Positions 1-10,861 of a stretch of DNA of 64,000 bases are shown piece after piece. The notes beneath the pieces are model-generated. The model was not told the DNA's origin. It did not search any database and worked only from the letters and a program-made list of their open reading frames with translations. The stretch is from assembly GCA_023974075.1 (NCBI GenBank), contig CM043788.1, positions 31,711,054 to 31,775,053 on the forward strand. The letters run 5' to 3'. Numbering within the stretch: the stretch's first letter is position 1; every line of letters starts with the position of its first letter. The position numbers were made by a program, and so were the translations under genes. The stretch comes from Chaenocephalus aceratus (Eukaryota; Chordata; Actinopteri; Perciformes; Channichthyidae).

Positions 1-334
1 TACAATAAATCTCACAATTATTAAATAACTTTAAATAATTATTTTCCCAAATACACGTTACTATGTTTGGATCAGATATGTGGGCAGGCAGTCAAGCAAC
101 GTGTAAAAAAGCCTCAACCCCAAGTGAGCTTGTTGTCTTCATGTTAGCGTGTGTGCTTAGCTGTAAACACAGTCGGATGGGTGACCAAAAAGTCCCCGTT
201 TTCCGGGCAGAGTCCCCGTTTTCGGTGGCTGGTACCCGGTTGAAACTCCCGAAAAAGTTCCCGTTTTTGAACGTGCGTTAAAAAAAATAGAGCAAGGTGA
301 AATCAAATGTTATATGTCAGTAAAAACAGAGTAA
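1..334. other. AT-rich intergenic sequence, nothing recognised
   Basis: No coding region, RNA gene or terminal repeat could be supported here. Short open frames exist but have no family resemblance. Confidence 0.5.
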
Positions 335-584
335 CAGGCCGTTTCTCAATCTCGAGGATGCTGGCTTGGTTGTCGCATACTTACAAGTCACTTCCTTCAG
401 AAACGAAAATGAAGAAGAATGGAACAGGCTCTCTCTAACGGTTTCAACATAAACTGTACCGAAAATAAATACCTCACGATGTCTATCTAATTATGAACTT
501 GCTTTACTTTCACGGAACACATTTTTGGATCTTTGAAATATTGGCTTGGAAGCCAGTATCCTCGAGATTGAGAAATGGCCACTG
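335..584. repeat. 250-bp MITE-like element with inverted ends
   Basis: The left end (CAGGCCGTTTCTCAATCTCG, continuing to about 370) reappears inverted at 548-584, ending ATTGAGAAATGGCCACTG. About 35 bases pair with few mismatches. The interior has no ORF. The CAG...CTG tips suggest a hAT-type non-autonomous element, but no clear 8-bp target duplication is visible. Confidence 0.6.
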
Positions 585-599
585 TGTTGTGCCTGTTTG

Positions 600-948
600 T
601 AGCGTTAGCGTATTTCTTCTTCTACTACTTCTTCTTCTTCTTCTTTTTTTTTATGGCGAATCGCTTCCACTTGGAGCATATATCGCCACCTACTGTTGAT
701 TTATGTTTATATTAAATCCTTGCCCTCAGACCAGCGTTTTTGAGGAACTTGAAGATCAGCTTGTTTACTTCATTTCTTGATTTACTTTTGTATATTGACT
801 TAAAATCCATGTCCTTGAAGTTATGTTGTTCCAGTGCAGTTTTCAGAATGAGTATTTGTCTGTTATAATCCGAGCAGCTAAAAAATATATGATGTAATTT
901 TTCTCCCCAATTTTCGGCGCTCCCGATGGGTTGATGCGCCCTTGGCAT
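600..948 (-). mobile_element. 3' end of an I/Nimb-like LINE
   Basis: Reading minus strand from 948, about 78 codons resemble the C-terminal tail of LINE reverse transcriptase polyproteins. They have a Cys-Tyr region near residues 25-29, a Leu/Ile-rich helix and an ending FLKNAGLRARI before the stop at 712. After the stop comes a short 3' UTR containing GGCGATATATGCTCC and then an A-rich (GAA)n tail at about 605-650. A GAA-type tail and this C-terminus fit I-clade fish LINEs. The copy is strongly 5'-truncated at about 948. Confidence 0.6.
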
Positions 949-982
949 TCGCCTATACTGCCTATACCAAGGGCCGGCCCTG

Positions 983-1268
983 GGGGGTATACTACGAAGC
1001 AGGATTTTCGCTTAGCCGGCTAAATTCAGGGAAAACTCCGGCTTTCCGGTCCTACGAAGCTGGTTCTCTTTTTAGCAGGCTAGATCTCCATGGTAACTTA
1101 TGCTTAGCGGCTAACCTGGTCAGGACCAGAGGGGTATACTGCGAAGCAGGATTTTCGCTTAGCCGGCTAAATTCAGGGAAAACTCCGGCTTTCCGGTCAT
1201 CCGAAGCTGGTTCTCTTTTTAGCAGGCTAGATCTCTATGGTAACTGATGCTAAGCAGCTAACCTGGTC
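983..1268 (+). repeat. T family: two direct copies of the left-end block
   Basis: Two tandem copies (about 983-1127 and 1125-1268) of a 145-bp block beginning GGGGTATACTACGAAGCAGG and ending CTAACCTGGTC. The same block forms the left end of the full T copy at 11,744. No ORF. Confidence 0.75.
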
Positions 1269-1273
1269 GGGAC

Positions 1274-2316
1274 CAGGGGCCTATACTACGAAGCTGGTTC
1301 AACCTAACCTGGATATGTTTGAGTTAGCCGGTTGGCCTAATCCAAAACATACGCGCTCTCGCTAAACTGTACTACGACGATGGTTATCAAGTGGATCGCT
1401 CAAGCCAGCCGTTTCCTATCTAGTTAGGTGCGCGTTCACATGAAAGGGGTGGTATTTGGAGCATTCGACCAATCACAAACATGGAGAAGCGCACTGACAG
1501 CGCAGCGTCATACTTCCTGAATGAAAAGTGAACTTTAATACTAGTCAAAAATGAAGAAGTTAAACTTTAAACATCCATGACTTAAACACTTTATCCAGGA
1601 TGAAAGCCACATAGCTGAACCTGCAAGGTGAATACAGCTGGCAAAAGAAAAGTGTTTGAATGCGTACATTAACAGGTTTATGATATCACTGCCCCGTCTA
1701 AAACACGATCTGACTTTAATTACATTTGTCTCGAGTGTTTCGTCAACTTAATGTGTTGCTTAAAATAATACTTCTGCATACAGTATGTGACACTGTGAGT
1801 GTTGCACGGCCAGATACGGCTCAGCTGACTCAGATAAGGAGATATATGATACATTATGAAGTGATATGCCACGGACTGTACTTAATGTACTCTGATCCGG
1901 TTACTTATGTTGTGGCCGATATTTCAGTAAGCTTTCTTAACGCTAATGTTATAATAGTCAGATTGCTCTGAAGATGGGAGGTGATATTCTATTAATGTTC
2001 ACGTTCACACAGTCGGTGATTTTTGCCGGCCGTCTTTCCTGCAACGGCAGTTTTTCTGTATTTCCTTTCTCCTGTAATATGACTTGATCGCTTTAAACTC
2101 CGCACACTGAGCTCTGATTGGTCAGCAGGCAGTGCTTTCACTGAGTTGAGCTCTTAGCCTGCAACCTAACCTGGTTGCTGGTCTTAGCCGCTAAGCATAA
2201 GTTACCATGGAGATCTAGCCTGCTAAAAAGAGAACCAGCTTCGTAGGACCGGAAAGCCGGAGTTTCCCCTGAATTTAGCCGGCTATGCGAAAATCCTGCT
2301 TCGTAGTATACCCCCC
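1274..2316 (-). mobile_element. T family element, full-length minus-orientation copy
   Basis: A roughly 1.04-kb non-autonomous element. Its tips are CAGGGGCCTATACTACGAAG at 1274 and the complement of CAGGGGGGTATACTACG at about 2300-2316, giving imperfect terminal inverted repeats of about 25 bp. The interior matches, inverted, the copies at 2317-3180, 3181-5417 and 11,744-12,784. No transposase frame is present; the short ORFs are not conserved in phase between copies. CAGGGG tips suggest hAT mobilisation (inference). Confidence 0.75.
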
Positions 2317-3180
2317 AGGTTAGGTTGCAGGCTAAGAGCTCAACTCAGTGAAAGCACTGCCTGCTGACCAATCAGAGCTCAGTGTGCGGAGTTTAAAGCG
2401 ATCAAGTCATATCACAGGAGAAAGGAAATACAGAAAAGCTGCCGTTGCAGGAAAGACGGCCGGCAAAACTCACCGACTGTGTGAACGTGAACATTAATAG
2501 AATATCACCTCCATCTTCAGAGCAATCTGACTATTATAACATTAGCGTTAAGAAAGCTTACTTAAATATCGGCCACAACATAAGTAACCGCATATCACTT
2601 CATAATGTATCATATATTTCCTTATCTGAGTCAGCTGAGCCGTATCTGGCCGTGCAACACTCAGTGTCACATACTGTATGCAGAAGTATTATTTTAAGCA
2701 ACACATTAAGTTGATGAAACACTTGAGACAAATGTAATTAAAGTCAGATCGTGTCTTAGACGGGCAGTGATATCATAAACCTGTTAATGTACGCATTCAA
2801 ACACTTGTTCTGTTACCAGCTGTATTCACCTTGCAGGTGCAGCTCTGAGGCTTTGATCCTGATCAAGTGTTTAAGTCATGGATGTTTAAAGTTTAACTTC
2901 TTCATATGTCTAATATTAAAGTTCACTTTTCATTCAGGAAGTATGACGCTGCGCTGTCAGTACGCTTCTCCATGTTTGTGATTGGTCGAATGCTCCAGAT
3001 ACCACCCCTTTCATGTGAACGCGCACCTAACTAGATAGGACACGGCTGGCTTGAGCGATCCACTTGATAACCAGCGTCATAGTACCGTTTAGCGAGAGCG
3101 CGTATGTTTTGGATTAGGCCAACCAGCTAACTCAAACATATCCAGGTTAGGTTGAACCAGCTTCGTAGTATAGGCCCCTG
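2317..3180 (+). mobile_element. T family element, right part
   Basis: Starts CCAGGTTAGGTTGCAGGC, the internal block boundary of the family, and runs to the right tip GTAGTATAGGCCCCTG at 3180. It lacks the left-end block. Together with the minus copy before it, it forms a head-to-head pair about 1 kb per arm. Confidence 0.75.
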
Positions 3181-5417
3181 GTTAGGTTGCAGGCTAAAAG
3201 CTCAACTCAGTGAAAGCACTGCCTGCTGACCAATCAGAGCTCAGTGTGCGGAGTTTAAAGCGATCAAGTCATATTACAGGAGAAAGGAAATACAGAAAAG
3301 CTGCCGTTGCAGGAAAGACGGCCGGCAAAAATCACCGACTGTGTGAACGTGAACATTAATAGAATATCACCTCCCATCTTCAGAGCAATCTGACTATTAT
3401 AACATTAGCGTTAAGAAAGCTTACTGAAATATCTGCCACAACATAAGTAACCGGATCAGAGTAGCATTAAGTACAGTCCGCGGCATATCACTTCATAATG
3501 TATCATATATGTTCTTATCTGAGTCAGCTGAGCCGTATCTGGCCGTGCAACACTCACAGTGTCACATACTGTATGCAGAGGTATTATTTTAAGCAATACA
3601 TTAAGTTGACGAAACACTCGAGACAAATGTAATTAAAGTCAGATCCACTCGTGTTTTAGACGGGGCAGTGATATCATAAACCTGTTAATGTACGCATTCA
3701 AACACTTTTTCTTTTACCAGCTGTATTCACCTTGCAGGTGCAGCTATGTGGCTTTTATCCTGGATAAAGTGTTTAAGTCATGGATGTTTAAAGCAGGGCC
3801 GTATTCACCATATACATTGGGGGGGACACATCCCCCCCAATATTCAGATACACTCAAAATGTCCCCCCCAATAAATAGTAAAAAAAAAAAAAAAAATTAT
3901 TTTTTTATTTTTTTATTTAAATAAAATTGATATTCTATGACTTCTTTATTTTGGTTATCTGTATACTTGAAAATCTATATTTTCTGTTATTGTGAGCTTC
4001 ACCAAAATGATATTTCTTTTCATATGTAAATTGTTTCCTTATTTTGTACCCGAGGGTGTATTTCGCTGTTGCACGTCTGAGTCCACCTTCAGTTAGCTTG
4101 ATGCTCCAAGCAGGTCAGTCATGTTTTAATTTGCCTTCCATCAGTTCTGGTATGTTTTCTAGTTAGCCCTAAAGTAATCTATATTATTTTATTTCGTAAT
4201 GGTAATGTTAATGAACCCTCCGGTTTAGCTTCTTTGTGTAAGTAACTTGTAGTTCTGATGTTAAAAAACGAACTTTTCAGGAAGAGTAGCTAACTAGCTG
4301 TGGGCTAGCTGGTTTCAGTTGTTAGCCAGGGTTTGGCGGGCTAGTGTCAGTATATAATATAGATATCAATATAGATGTTTTTAAAGTAAATTCAGATTGA
4401 ACATAGTAAAAAAATGTAAATGATAGTGTCCGTGCAAAAAATAAACCATTACTTATAGTGAAAACCACCCTTGAATGATGGGATAGTAGACTAAAAGCTT
4501 TAGGAATCCAAACTATAACATATAATATGTACCCTGTATCAAGATTGATGCAAAACAAGTATTTCCAAGGCACACCTTTATATGATCATTATAGTTATAC
4601 AAAATATGAGAATAACAGGTATGAAATCATTCCAACTCATACTACAGTTTAAAAAGGGAGTGATTTGTAAAATATGCATAAAGAAAATGTAAATCTCTTC
4701 AGTTCTGTTTCACATGGGTGTTGTTGAGATGTATCCATAGATTTAGTCCCTAATGTTGCTCTCAAAGTGCACCAGATTGATGCTTTTAACTTCAACATTT
4801 AAAAAAAAAAAAATCTTCCCGGGGGAGCATGCCCCCGGACCCCCCTAGAGGAGGTTAGGTCCCCCACCCGCCCACACCCCCCGTTAAATTGTCCCACCCA
4901 CATTGAGGATGCTTCCTACACCCATGTCTGAGACACAGTTTTGTGACTATTGTTGTGTTTTGCGCCCACGGGCAGGGGCATGGGGTTTAACAGGTTTTAA
5001 AGTATCCAATGTGTTAGTGATTGTTATGTATTTTCCTTTAGAATGGCAGGAAATTAGTATTCAAATTTGTATTACATTTTTGGTCCCCCCCAATGTTGAC
5101 TCCATGAATACGGCCCTGGTTTAAAGTATAACTTCTTCATATTTGACTAGTATTAAAGTTCACTTTTCATTCAGGAAGTATGACGCTGCGCTGTCAGTAT
5201 GCTTCTCCATGTTTGTGATTGGTCGAATGCTCCAAATACCACCCCTTTCATGTGAACGCGCACCTAACTAGATAGGACACGGCTGGCTTGAGCGATCCAC
5301 TTGATAACCCGCGTCGTAGTACCGTTTAGCGACAGCGCGTTTGTTTTGGATTAGGCCAACCGGCTAACTCAAACATATCCAGGTTAGGTTGAACCAGCTT
5401 CGTAGTACAGGCCCCTG
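3181..5417 (+). mobile_element. T family element split by a hAT insertion
   Basis: The same right part of the T family as at 2317-3180, directly abutting that copy. It is interrupted at 3793/5119 by a separate 1.3-kb element; the two halves join cleanly when the insert and one 8-bp duplication are removed. The right tip GTAGTACAGGCCCCTG ends at 5417. Confidence 0.8.
3794..5118. mobile_element. hAT non-autonomous element with 8-bp target duplication
   Basis: Ends CAGGGCCGTATTCA (3794) and TGAATACGGCCCTG (5118) are perfect 14-bp inverted repeats. The flanks GTTTAAAG at 3786-3793 and 5119-5126 are an 8-bp target-site duplication, diagnostic of the hAT superfamily with CAGGG tips. The 1,325-bp interior has poly-A/T stretches and C-runs near both ends but no transposase frame. 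It inserted into a T copy and is therefore younger than it. Confidence 0.92.
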
Positions 5418-5999
5418 GTGAAAACAATATGACATCAACAAAAAATAAGACAGACAACTGCAAATATCACCACACATGATGGTTACTTGTTATTATTTAG
5501 GGCTGCCTGTATGGATCAGGTTTTTGCCAAAGCGAGCCATTTTACTAGAATAATAATATGTTATGTATTATATCAACCGTATTGGTACAATGAGCGACAT
5601 CTAGTGACGGATTTTGGAACATTGATTTGATTTTTCTCATGGTAGTTAGACTCTAGAGAGACAAACCAGGGGACTTTATTTTTTATTTTTAATCTGTGTC
5701 TGTCCATTTGGTGTAGTATTTTATCCAATATTACATTTGGTTTATATATTAGTCACTTTCTTATGAAATGCCAGGTTTTAGGCCTTGGTTTGAACATTCA
5801 ATCCTGAAAATAAAAAATCAACCAGATTAATGTTTCTTTAATCCTGACTAGAGGTAAATCAATCTGTATAGGAAGACAAGTTAAGGGATAGAGGAGAAAA
5901 GGTTATGGTATAATTACAGAGCCTGTCAATTTATAAATTGAGGAAATCAATGTTAGTCTGTTAACCAAAGTGCAGCCATCTATCTATCAACTATCTACT
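5418..5999. other. AT-rich sequence, nothing recognised
   Basis: No ORF of note and no terminal repeats identified. Confidence 0.4.
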
Positions 6000-6193
6000 A
6001 TCTATTATTAAAGATCAGAGGAAAAGTGCCGGGCCTGCTGCATCCACTTGCACTCGGACATTAGGGATTTTCTCTCATAAATGTCCGATGAGCCACAACT
6101 TTTATTTAAAAAACAAAGCTGCCAACTGGGGTGGCAAGGCTATTTTTACGGTGGCAGTTGCTACCCCATGCCACCCCGGTAGATCCACCCCTG
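6000..6193 (-). mobile_element. hAT-type element end
   Basis: On the minus strand a tip CAGGGGTGGATCTACCGGGG begins at 6193 and runs left through GC-rich, then AT-rich sequence. It interrupts a hAT transposase remnant directly after its coding tail. The other end was not found, so the left limit is approximate. Confidence 0.45.
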
Positions 6194-6543
6194 CTTGACC
6201 GGTACTTGCTTATGATCAAAGTCAATGCGGAAAACCCGCACTCACACAGGTAGGCGTAGGTGAAAGGAATGAGCACTTTTACAGCCTTTTTGGCGAGGTG
6301 GGGGAACTCGGTCTCCACAGACAGTCAAAAGTGTGCAAGTGACGTTTTCTGCCAGACACTGTCTCCTCTTTCACTTTAGGTAACTTCACAAAAAATGTAT
6401 CCATGTTGCCGCACGCATAAAGTTAGCTGAAGTTAACTAGCTAGATTTCACTGTTTCTCGTTATTTCTTTCTCACGCTGCGCCTCCCCTGAAGCTCTCTG
6501 GCGCCCCCCAGGGGAGGCGCGCCTCACACTTTGAAAACCGCTG
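6194..6543 (-). mobile_element. Internally deleted hAT element with both transposase ends
   Basis: The minus-strand tip CAGCGGTTTTCAAAGTGTG starts at 6543 and is followed by a GC-rich 5' region. An ATG at 6404 begins MDTFFVKLPKVKEE, a start typical of ZBED5-like hAT transposases. After about 30 codons the frame jumps to the C-terminal hAT dimerisation segment (6194-6318), which contains CECGFSAL. The catalytic centre is deleted and the join is out of frame. This is a non-autonomous derivative of a once coding element. Confidence 0.7.
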
Positions 6544-6551
6544 TTCGAGAG

Positions 6552-6969
6552 CAGTGGTTCTCAAACTTTTTTCAATCATGTACCCCCTTTGAAAAAAAAA
6601 ATCAGCCAAGTACCGCCTGATCAGCGCAAGAACAATTTGTTAAGGAAAAATGCCTATATAAAGAGGTACAGTACAGTGCTGCACCATCGGTGTCTGATTT
6701 ATTAAAACAACAACCTTGTAACTGAGAAACACTTAAATGCTACATTTCAAATGTTTACAATCCATCACTAAATTCATGGCAAACCAATTTTAACATCATG
6801 CAATAACACTAAGACGACATTAGTTGCATTGAACTGATCTTTTTAATAAGTTGTACTTACAATGTAGTGAGAAACATGGGCTTGAGCTTCACTGAGGATC
6901 TTTGTCATTCTGACAGCGAGGCAAACTGCAGTTATTACACTCTGCGTTTTGAAATATGTGTAACTCTGT
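6552..6969 (+). mobile_element. hAT-type element, left end
   Basis: Begins CAGTGGTTCTCAAACTTTTT, a widespread hAT/Charlie terminal sequence, followed by GTACCCCCTTTG and AT-rich non-coding sequence. The right limit is not defined; another hAT-like tip begins at 6970. Confidence 0.6.
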
Positions 6970-7956
6970 CAGGGGCGCCACCAGGGATTTTGGGCCCCAT
7001 GAAAATATATCACATTGGGCCCCACTACCAGGCCCAGGCCACGCCAACCAAGCACAATGCTAACCACACCTCCAGAACCCAACCGACTCATTTATGCTTT
7101 AAATAACTCTACCTGTACAGGCTTGCATCTATCTTGTAGTCCAATACTAACTGCACAATATTTACTGACACTGAGCGGTGAACATATAACATTGTGCAGA
7201 CATGCAACATTCTACTGTAGTAGAATTCACTATTTTACATAACACTAACATTCCTGACAATAGACCTCAATAGTCATCTGTTATGGTGTACATGCCTTTT
7301 TAATAACATTTTTGAATGGAACATTCAAAAATGTTATTAAATAAATATAAAATAATATAAATATATAAATATAACTTAAATATACATGACCTCTTAAATT
7401 AAAATAAAGTGAACATTAACACCAATATTATCATTTATAAAATGCTATAACAACAAAAATAACATAAGCAGTACATTTTTTTATTAAATATACATACCAA
7501 CTACAAAATAAGCGGGTATTAAAGTTTAAACGGACAACAAAACGGAAATGGAAATGAAAAGGCCTGATGGTGGTGCTAAATCAGAGCCTATTACCTGTTC
7601 TCAGTCTTTTTCTCATCATGCATCTTGTGTGTAGTGATCCAATATCGTTACCATAGCCTTGCCCTTTAACAGTTATTACGAGCCCTGGCTCAGCCTTACT
7701 CACCAAGAGCCCAGCGCCTAGCCTTCTTACAGGCAAAGTCACTGATCAAGTCCTTGAAGTCCAGCTTGCTAGCCAACTGGCTTTCAATGGACAGCATGGC
7801 AAGACTGCAAGGCCTTATGGGGGGACAGGGCTGCGGAGCCTAAAGATCCTAAAGATAAAGTTGGTCCTGGTACCAGGGGAGGGACAACTGATTTAGTATG
7901 AATATCTGCTAAAAATGTACCTGCATTTATTAAATGTCAGCTAAAAGATTGTCTTG
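6970..7956. other. hAT-like tip plus AT-rich non-coding sequence
   Basis: CAGGGGCGCCACCAGGGATT at 6970 has the form of a hAT tip, but no partner end or duplication was found. The remainder is AT-rich and has no supported gene. Confidence 0.35.
7300..7340. repeat. 19-bp perfect hairpin with 3-base loop
   Basis: TTAATAACATTTTTGAATG (7300-7318), loop GAA, then its exact reverse complement at 7322-7340. The stem is AT-rich. No function can be assigned. Confidence 0.85.
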
Positions 7957-8153
7957 CAGCGCAGCCGCAGCGCAGCCGCAGCGCAGCCGCAGCGCAGCCG
8001 CAGCGCAGCCGCAGCGCAGCCGCAGCGCAGCCGCAGCGCAGCGCAGCCGCAGCGCAGCCGCAGCCGCAGCGCAGCCGCAGCCGCAGCGCAGCCGCAGCGC
8101 AGCCGCAGCGCAGACGCAGCGCAGACGCAGCGCAGACGCAGCGCAGACGCTTC
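7957..8153. repeat. GC-rich 11-bp minisatellite
   Basis: About 18 copies of GCAGCGCAGCC with variants, the last ones reading GCAGCGCAGAC. The period of 11 leaves frames open on the plus strand, which explains Ala/Ser/Arg-rich ORFs that are not genes. Confidence 0.9.
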
Positions 8154-8179
8154 CGGTGGGATCGGGGGTAAGAGTTAGA

Positions 8180-8995
8180 CCTAAGTTGGGTTGGGAGGGT
8201 TACTTTGTAAATGTAATCAGTTACTGATTACTGAATACATGGCTCTGAAAGTAATCCGAATACAGTTACAGTTACGTGTCTTAAAAAAGTGTTGGCAGGA
8301 CATGAATTAAAATGTCGAACTCGGACTTCATTTTAAGGACATGTCGGCCAGGGGTTTAGAGCTATATTTGTTTAAGCACCGGATCGGCAAAACAGGAGAC
8401 TCTGTGCACCAGTCTGCCTTGATCTATGAATTCATGTCCGTGACACTCACAGTAGCCTATCTGCTGCCCACAGCTGTTTTATAGAAGGAAAACCTCCTTC
8501 ACTTCATGAAATATCTGCAGCACCAGGAGGCAGCGGGAGGGTTAACTCAGCCTCTGAGAAGACGAGCGTGCAGTGCCTTTCACGCACCGCCTTTCACGCA
8601 CCGCCTTTCACGCACCGCCTTTCACGCACCGCCTTTCACGCACCGCCTTCGCTGTGTTTACCTTCAGAATCATAAGGCTAAAGAGCGAACACAGGCTGAT
8701 GTGTTTTAACCACACACACCTCTACACACACACGACTTAAACGCAGACTTTTGTTCCTCCATGTTTCGTTATTGTTCCACTGAGTGGACTCGCCCCTTTT
8801 TTTTCAAACGCTCCCTTTTTTGGTCCATCTGCGGCGGTAAAAGTTGTTGTGCGCTGTGATGATTCGGCTGTACCTTTAATAATGAATATTAAATGTTGTG
8901 AGGAAATCTTTCCACCAATAATTCCAATAAGTAATCCAAAATGTATTTACTTCAGGTTTACGAAAGTAACTGTAATCAGATTACTCTACACGGTT
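8180..8995. mobile_element. Repeat element with GTAATC-type inverted ends
   Basis: The left end GGGTTACTTTGTAAATGTAATC (about 8197) is mirrored near 8960-8992 by GTAACTGTAATCAGATTACTC. Part of the interior (about 8300-8540) recurs inverted at 25,185-25,400. It carries a 14-bp minisatellite. No coding capacity seen. Confidence 0.5.
8577..8648. repeat. 14-bp minisatellite
   Basis: Five copies of TTTCACGCACCGCC in direct array, inside the larger repeat element; not coding. Confidence 0.9.
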
Positions 8996-9341
8996 CGCCA
9001 CTGAGTTTGATAGATATTACGAAGATGATTTGAGGTTTCGCCAGGAGTATATATACAGTGGGGCAAAAAAGTATTTAGTCACCAATTGTGCAAGTTTTCC
9101 CACTTAAAAAGATGAGAGAGGCCTGTAATTTTCATCCTAGATATACCTCAACTATGAGAGACAAAATGAGAAGAAAAAAATCCAGAAAATCACATTGTCT
9201 GATTTTTAAAGAATTTATTAGCACATTATGGTGGAAAATAAGTATTTGGTCAATAACAAAAGTTCATCTCAATACTTTGTTATATACCCTTTGTTGGCAA
9301 TGACAGAGGTCAAACATCTTCTGTAAGTCTTCACAAGGTTT

Positions 9342-10287
9342 TCACACACTGTTGCTGGTATTTTTGGCCCATTCCTCCATGCAGATCTCCTCTAGAGCAG
9401 TGATGTTTTGGGGCTGTCGCTGGGCAACACGGACTTTCAACTCCCTCCAAAGATTTTCTATGGGGTTGAGATCTGGAGACTGGCTAGGCCACTCCAGGAC
9501 CTTGAAATGCTTCTTACGAAGCCACTCCTTCGTTGCCCGGGTGGTGTGTTTGGGATCATTGTCATGCTGAAAGACCCAGCCACGTTTCATATTCAATGCC
9601 CTTGCTGATGGAAAGAGGTTGTCACTCAAAATCTCACGATGCATGGCCCCATTCATTCTTTCCTTTACACGGATCAGTCGTCCTGGAAAAAGAAAAACAG
9701 CCCCAAAGCTTGATGTTTCCACCCCCATGTTTCACAGTAGGTATGGTGTTCTTTGGATGCAACTCAGCATTCTTTCTCCTCCAAACACGTCGAGTTGAGT
9801 TTTTACCAAAAAGTTCTATTTCGGTTTCATCTGACCATATGACATTCTCCCAATCCTCTTCTGGATCATCTAAATGCTCTCTAGCAAACTTCAGACGGGC
9901 CTGGACATGTACTGGCTTAAGCAGGGGGACACGTCTGGCACTGCAGGATTTGAGTCCCTGGCGGCGTAGTGTGTTACTGATGGTAGCCTTTGTTACTTTG
10001 GTCCCAGCTCTCTGCAGGTCATTGACGAGGTCCCCCCGTGTGGTTCTGGGATTTTTGCTCACCGTTCTTGTGATCATTTTGACCCCACGGGGTGAGATCT
10101 TGCGTGGAGCCCCAGATCGAGGGAGATTATCAGTGGTCTTGTATGTCTTCCATTTTCTAATAATTGCTCCCACAGCTGATTTCTTCACACCAAGCTGCTT
10201 ACCTATTGCAGATGCAGTCTTCCAAGCCTGGTGCAGGTCTACAATGTTGTTTCTGGTTTCCTGTGAAAGCTCTTTGGTCTTGGCCAA
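9342..10287 (-). pseudogene. Tc1 transposase, frameshifted
   Basis: The coding strand is minus. The N-terminal part (10,287 to about 9,690) has the paired helix-turn-helix DNA-binding region (starting [16 protein letters not shown]) and the first catalytic Asp in [10 protein letters not shown]. The second part, in another frame (to 9,342), holds the second Asp in QHDNDPKH and the catalytic Glu in [11 protein letters not shown], so the DDE triad is all present. The frame is broken near 9,690 in a T/C-rich stretch after LWGCFSF. Combined length (about 315 codons) is close to the usual 340. The element could have been mobile recently but this copy cannot make intact transposase. Confidence 0.92.
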
Positions 10288-10626
10288 AGTGGAGTTTGGA
10301 GTATGACTGTTTGAGGTTGTGGACAGGTGTCTTTTATACTGATAACGAGTTCAAACAGGTGCCATTAATACAGTTAACAAGTGGAGGACAGAGGAAGTTA
10401 CAGGTCTGTGAGAGCCAGAAATCTTGTTTGTTTGTAGGTGACCAAATACTTATTTTACCGAGGAATTTACCAATTCATTCATTAAAAATCCTACAATGTG
10501 ATTTCCTGGATTCTTTCCCCCCATTCTGTCTCTCATAGTTGAAGTGTACCTAGTATGAAAATTACAGGCCTTTCTCATCTTTTTAAGTGGGAGAACTTGC
10601 ACAATTGGTGGCTGACAAAATACTTT

Positions 10627-10843
10627 TAGAATAGAATAGAATAGAATATATCTTTATTGTCATCACACATCAGTGCAACGAAATTCAGTTGGCATCTCTC
10701 AATGCAATACATAACATAAATAAGAACACATCCATAATTAAAGGCTACTACCTTGCTGAGTAAACACACTAAAACATATACAAACAAACAGAGAGAGAGC
10801 TGAGCCGCTGCGTCTGCACGCGCCGCCATCTCCACAGATCAGA
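10627..10843 (-). mobile_element. LINE/SINE 3' tail inserted in the Tc1 right repeat
   Basis: The segment breaks the Tc1 terminal repeat. On the minus strand it ends with TGACAATAAAGATATATTC followed by TATTC-type tandem repeats. A polyadenylation-like AATAAA and a short tandem tail are typical of fish retroposons. Its 5' end is GC-rich. The element is short and non-coding. Confidence 0.6.
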
Positions 10844-10861
10844 TTTTTTGCCCCACTGTAT

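Larger units (their letters stand above)
9056..10858 (-). mobile_element. Tc1/mariner transposon, nearly complete
   Basis: Tips CAGTGGGGCAAAAAAGTATT (9056) and its complement ending TTTTTTGCCCCACTG (10,858) are flanked by TA on both sides, the Tc1 target duplication. The inverted repeats are long (over 200 bp) and well conserved. The right repeat is broken by a 217-bp insertion at about 10,627-10,843. Without this insert the length is about 1.59 kb, normal for Tc1. Confidence 0.93.

Noticed and set aside
7934..8227. Ala/Ser/Arg-rich ORFs
   Set aside because: Products of the 11-bp GC-rich minisatellite in shifting frames.
9533..10538. Plus-strand ORFs of 257 and 124 codons
   Set aside because: Antisense shadows of the Tc1 transposase.
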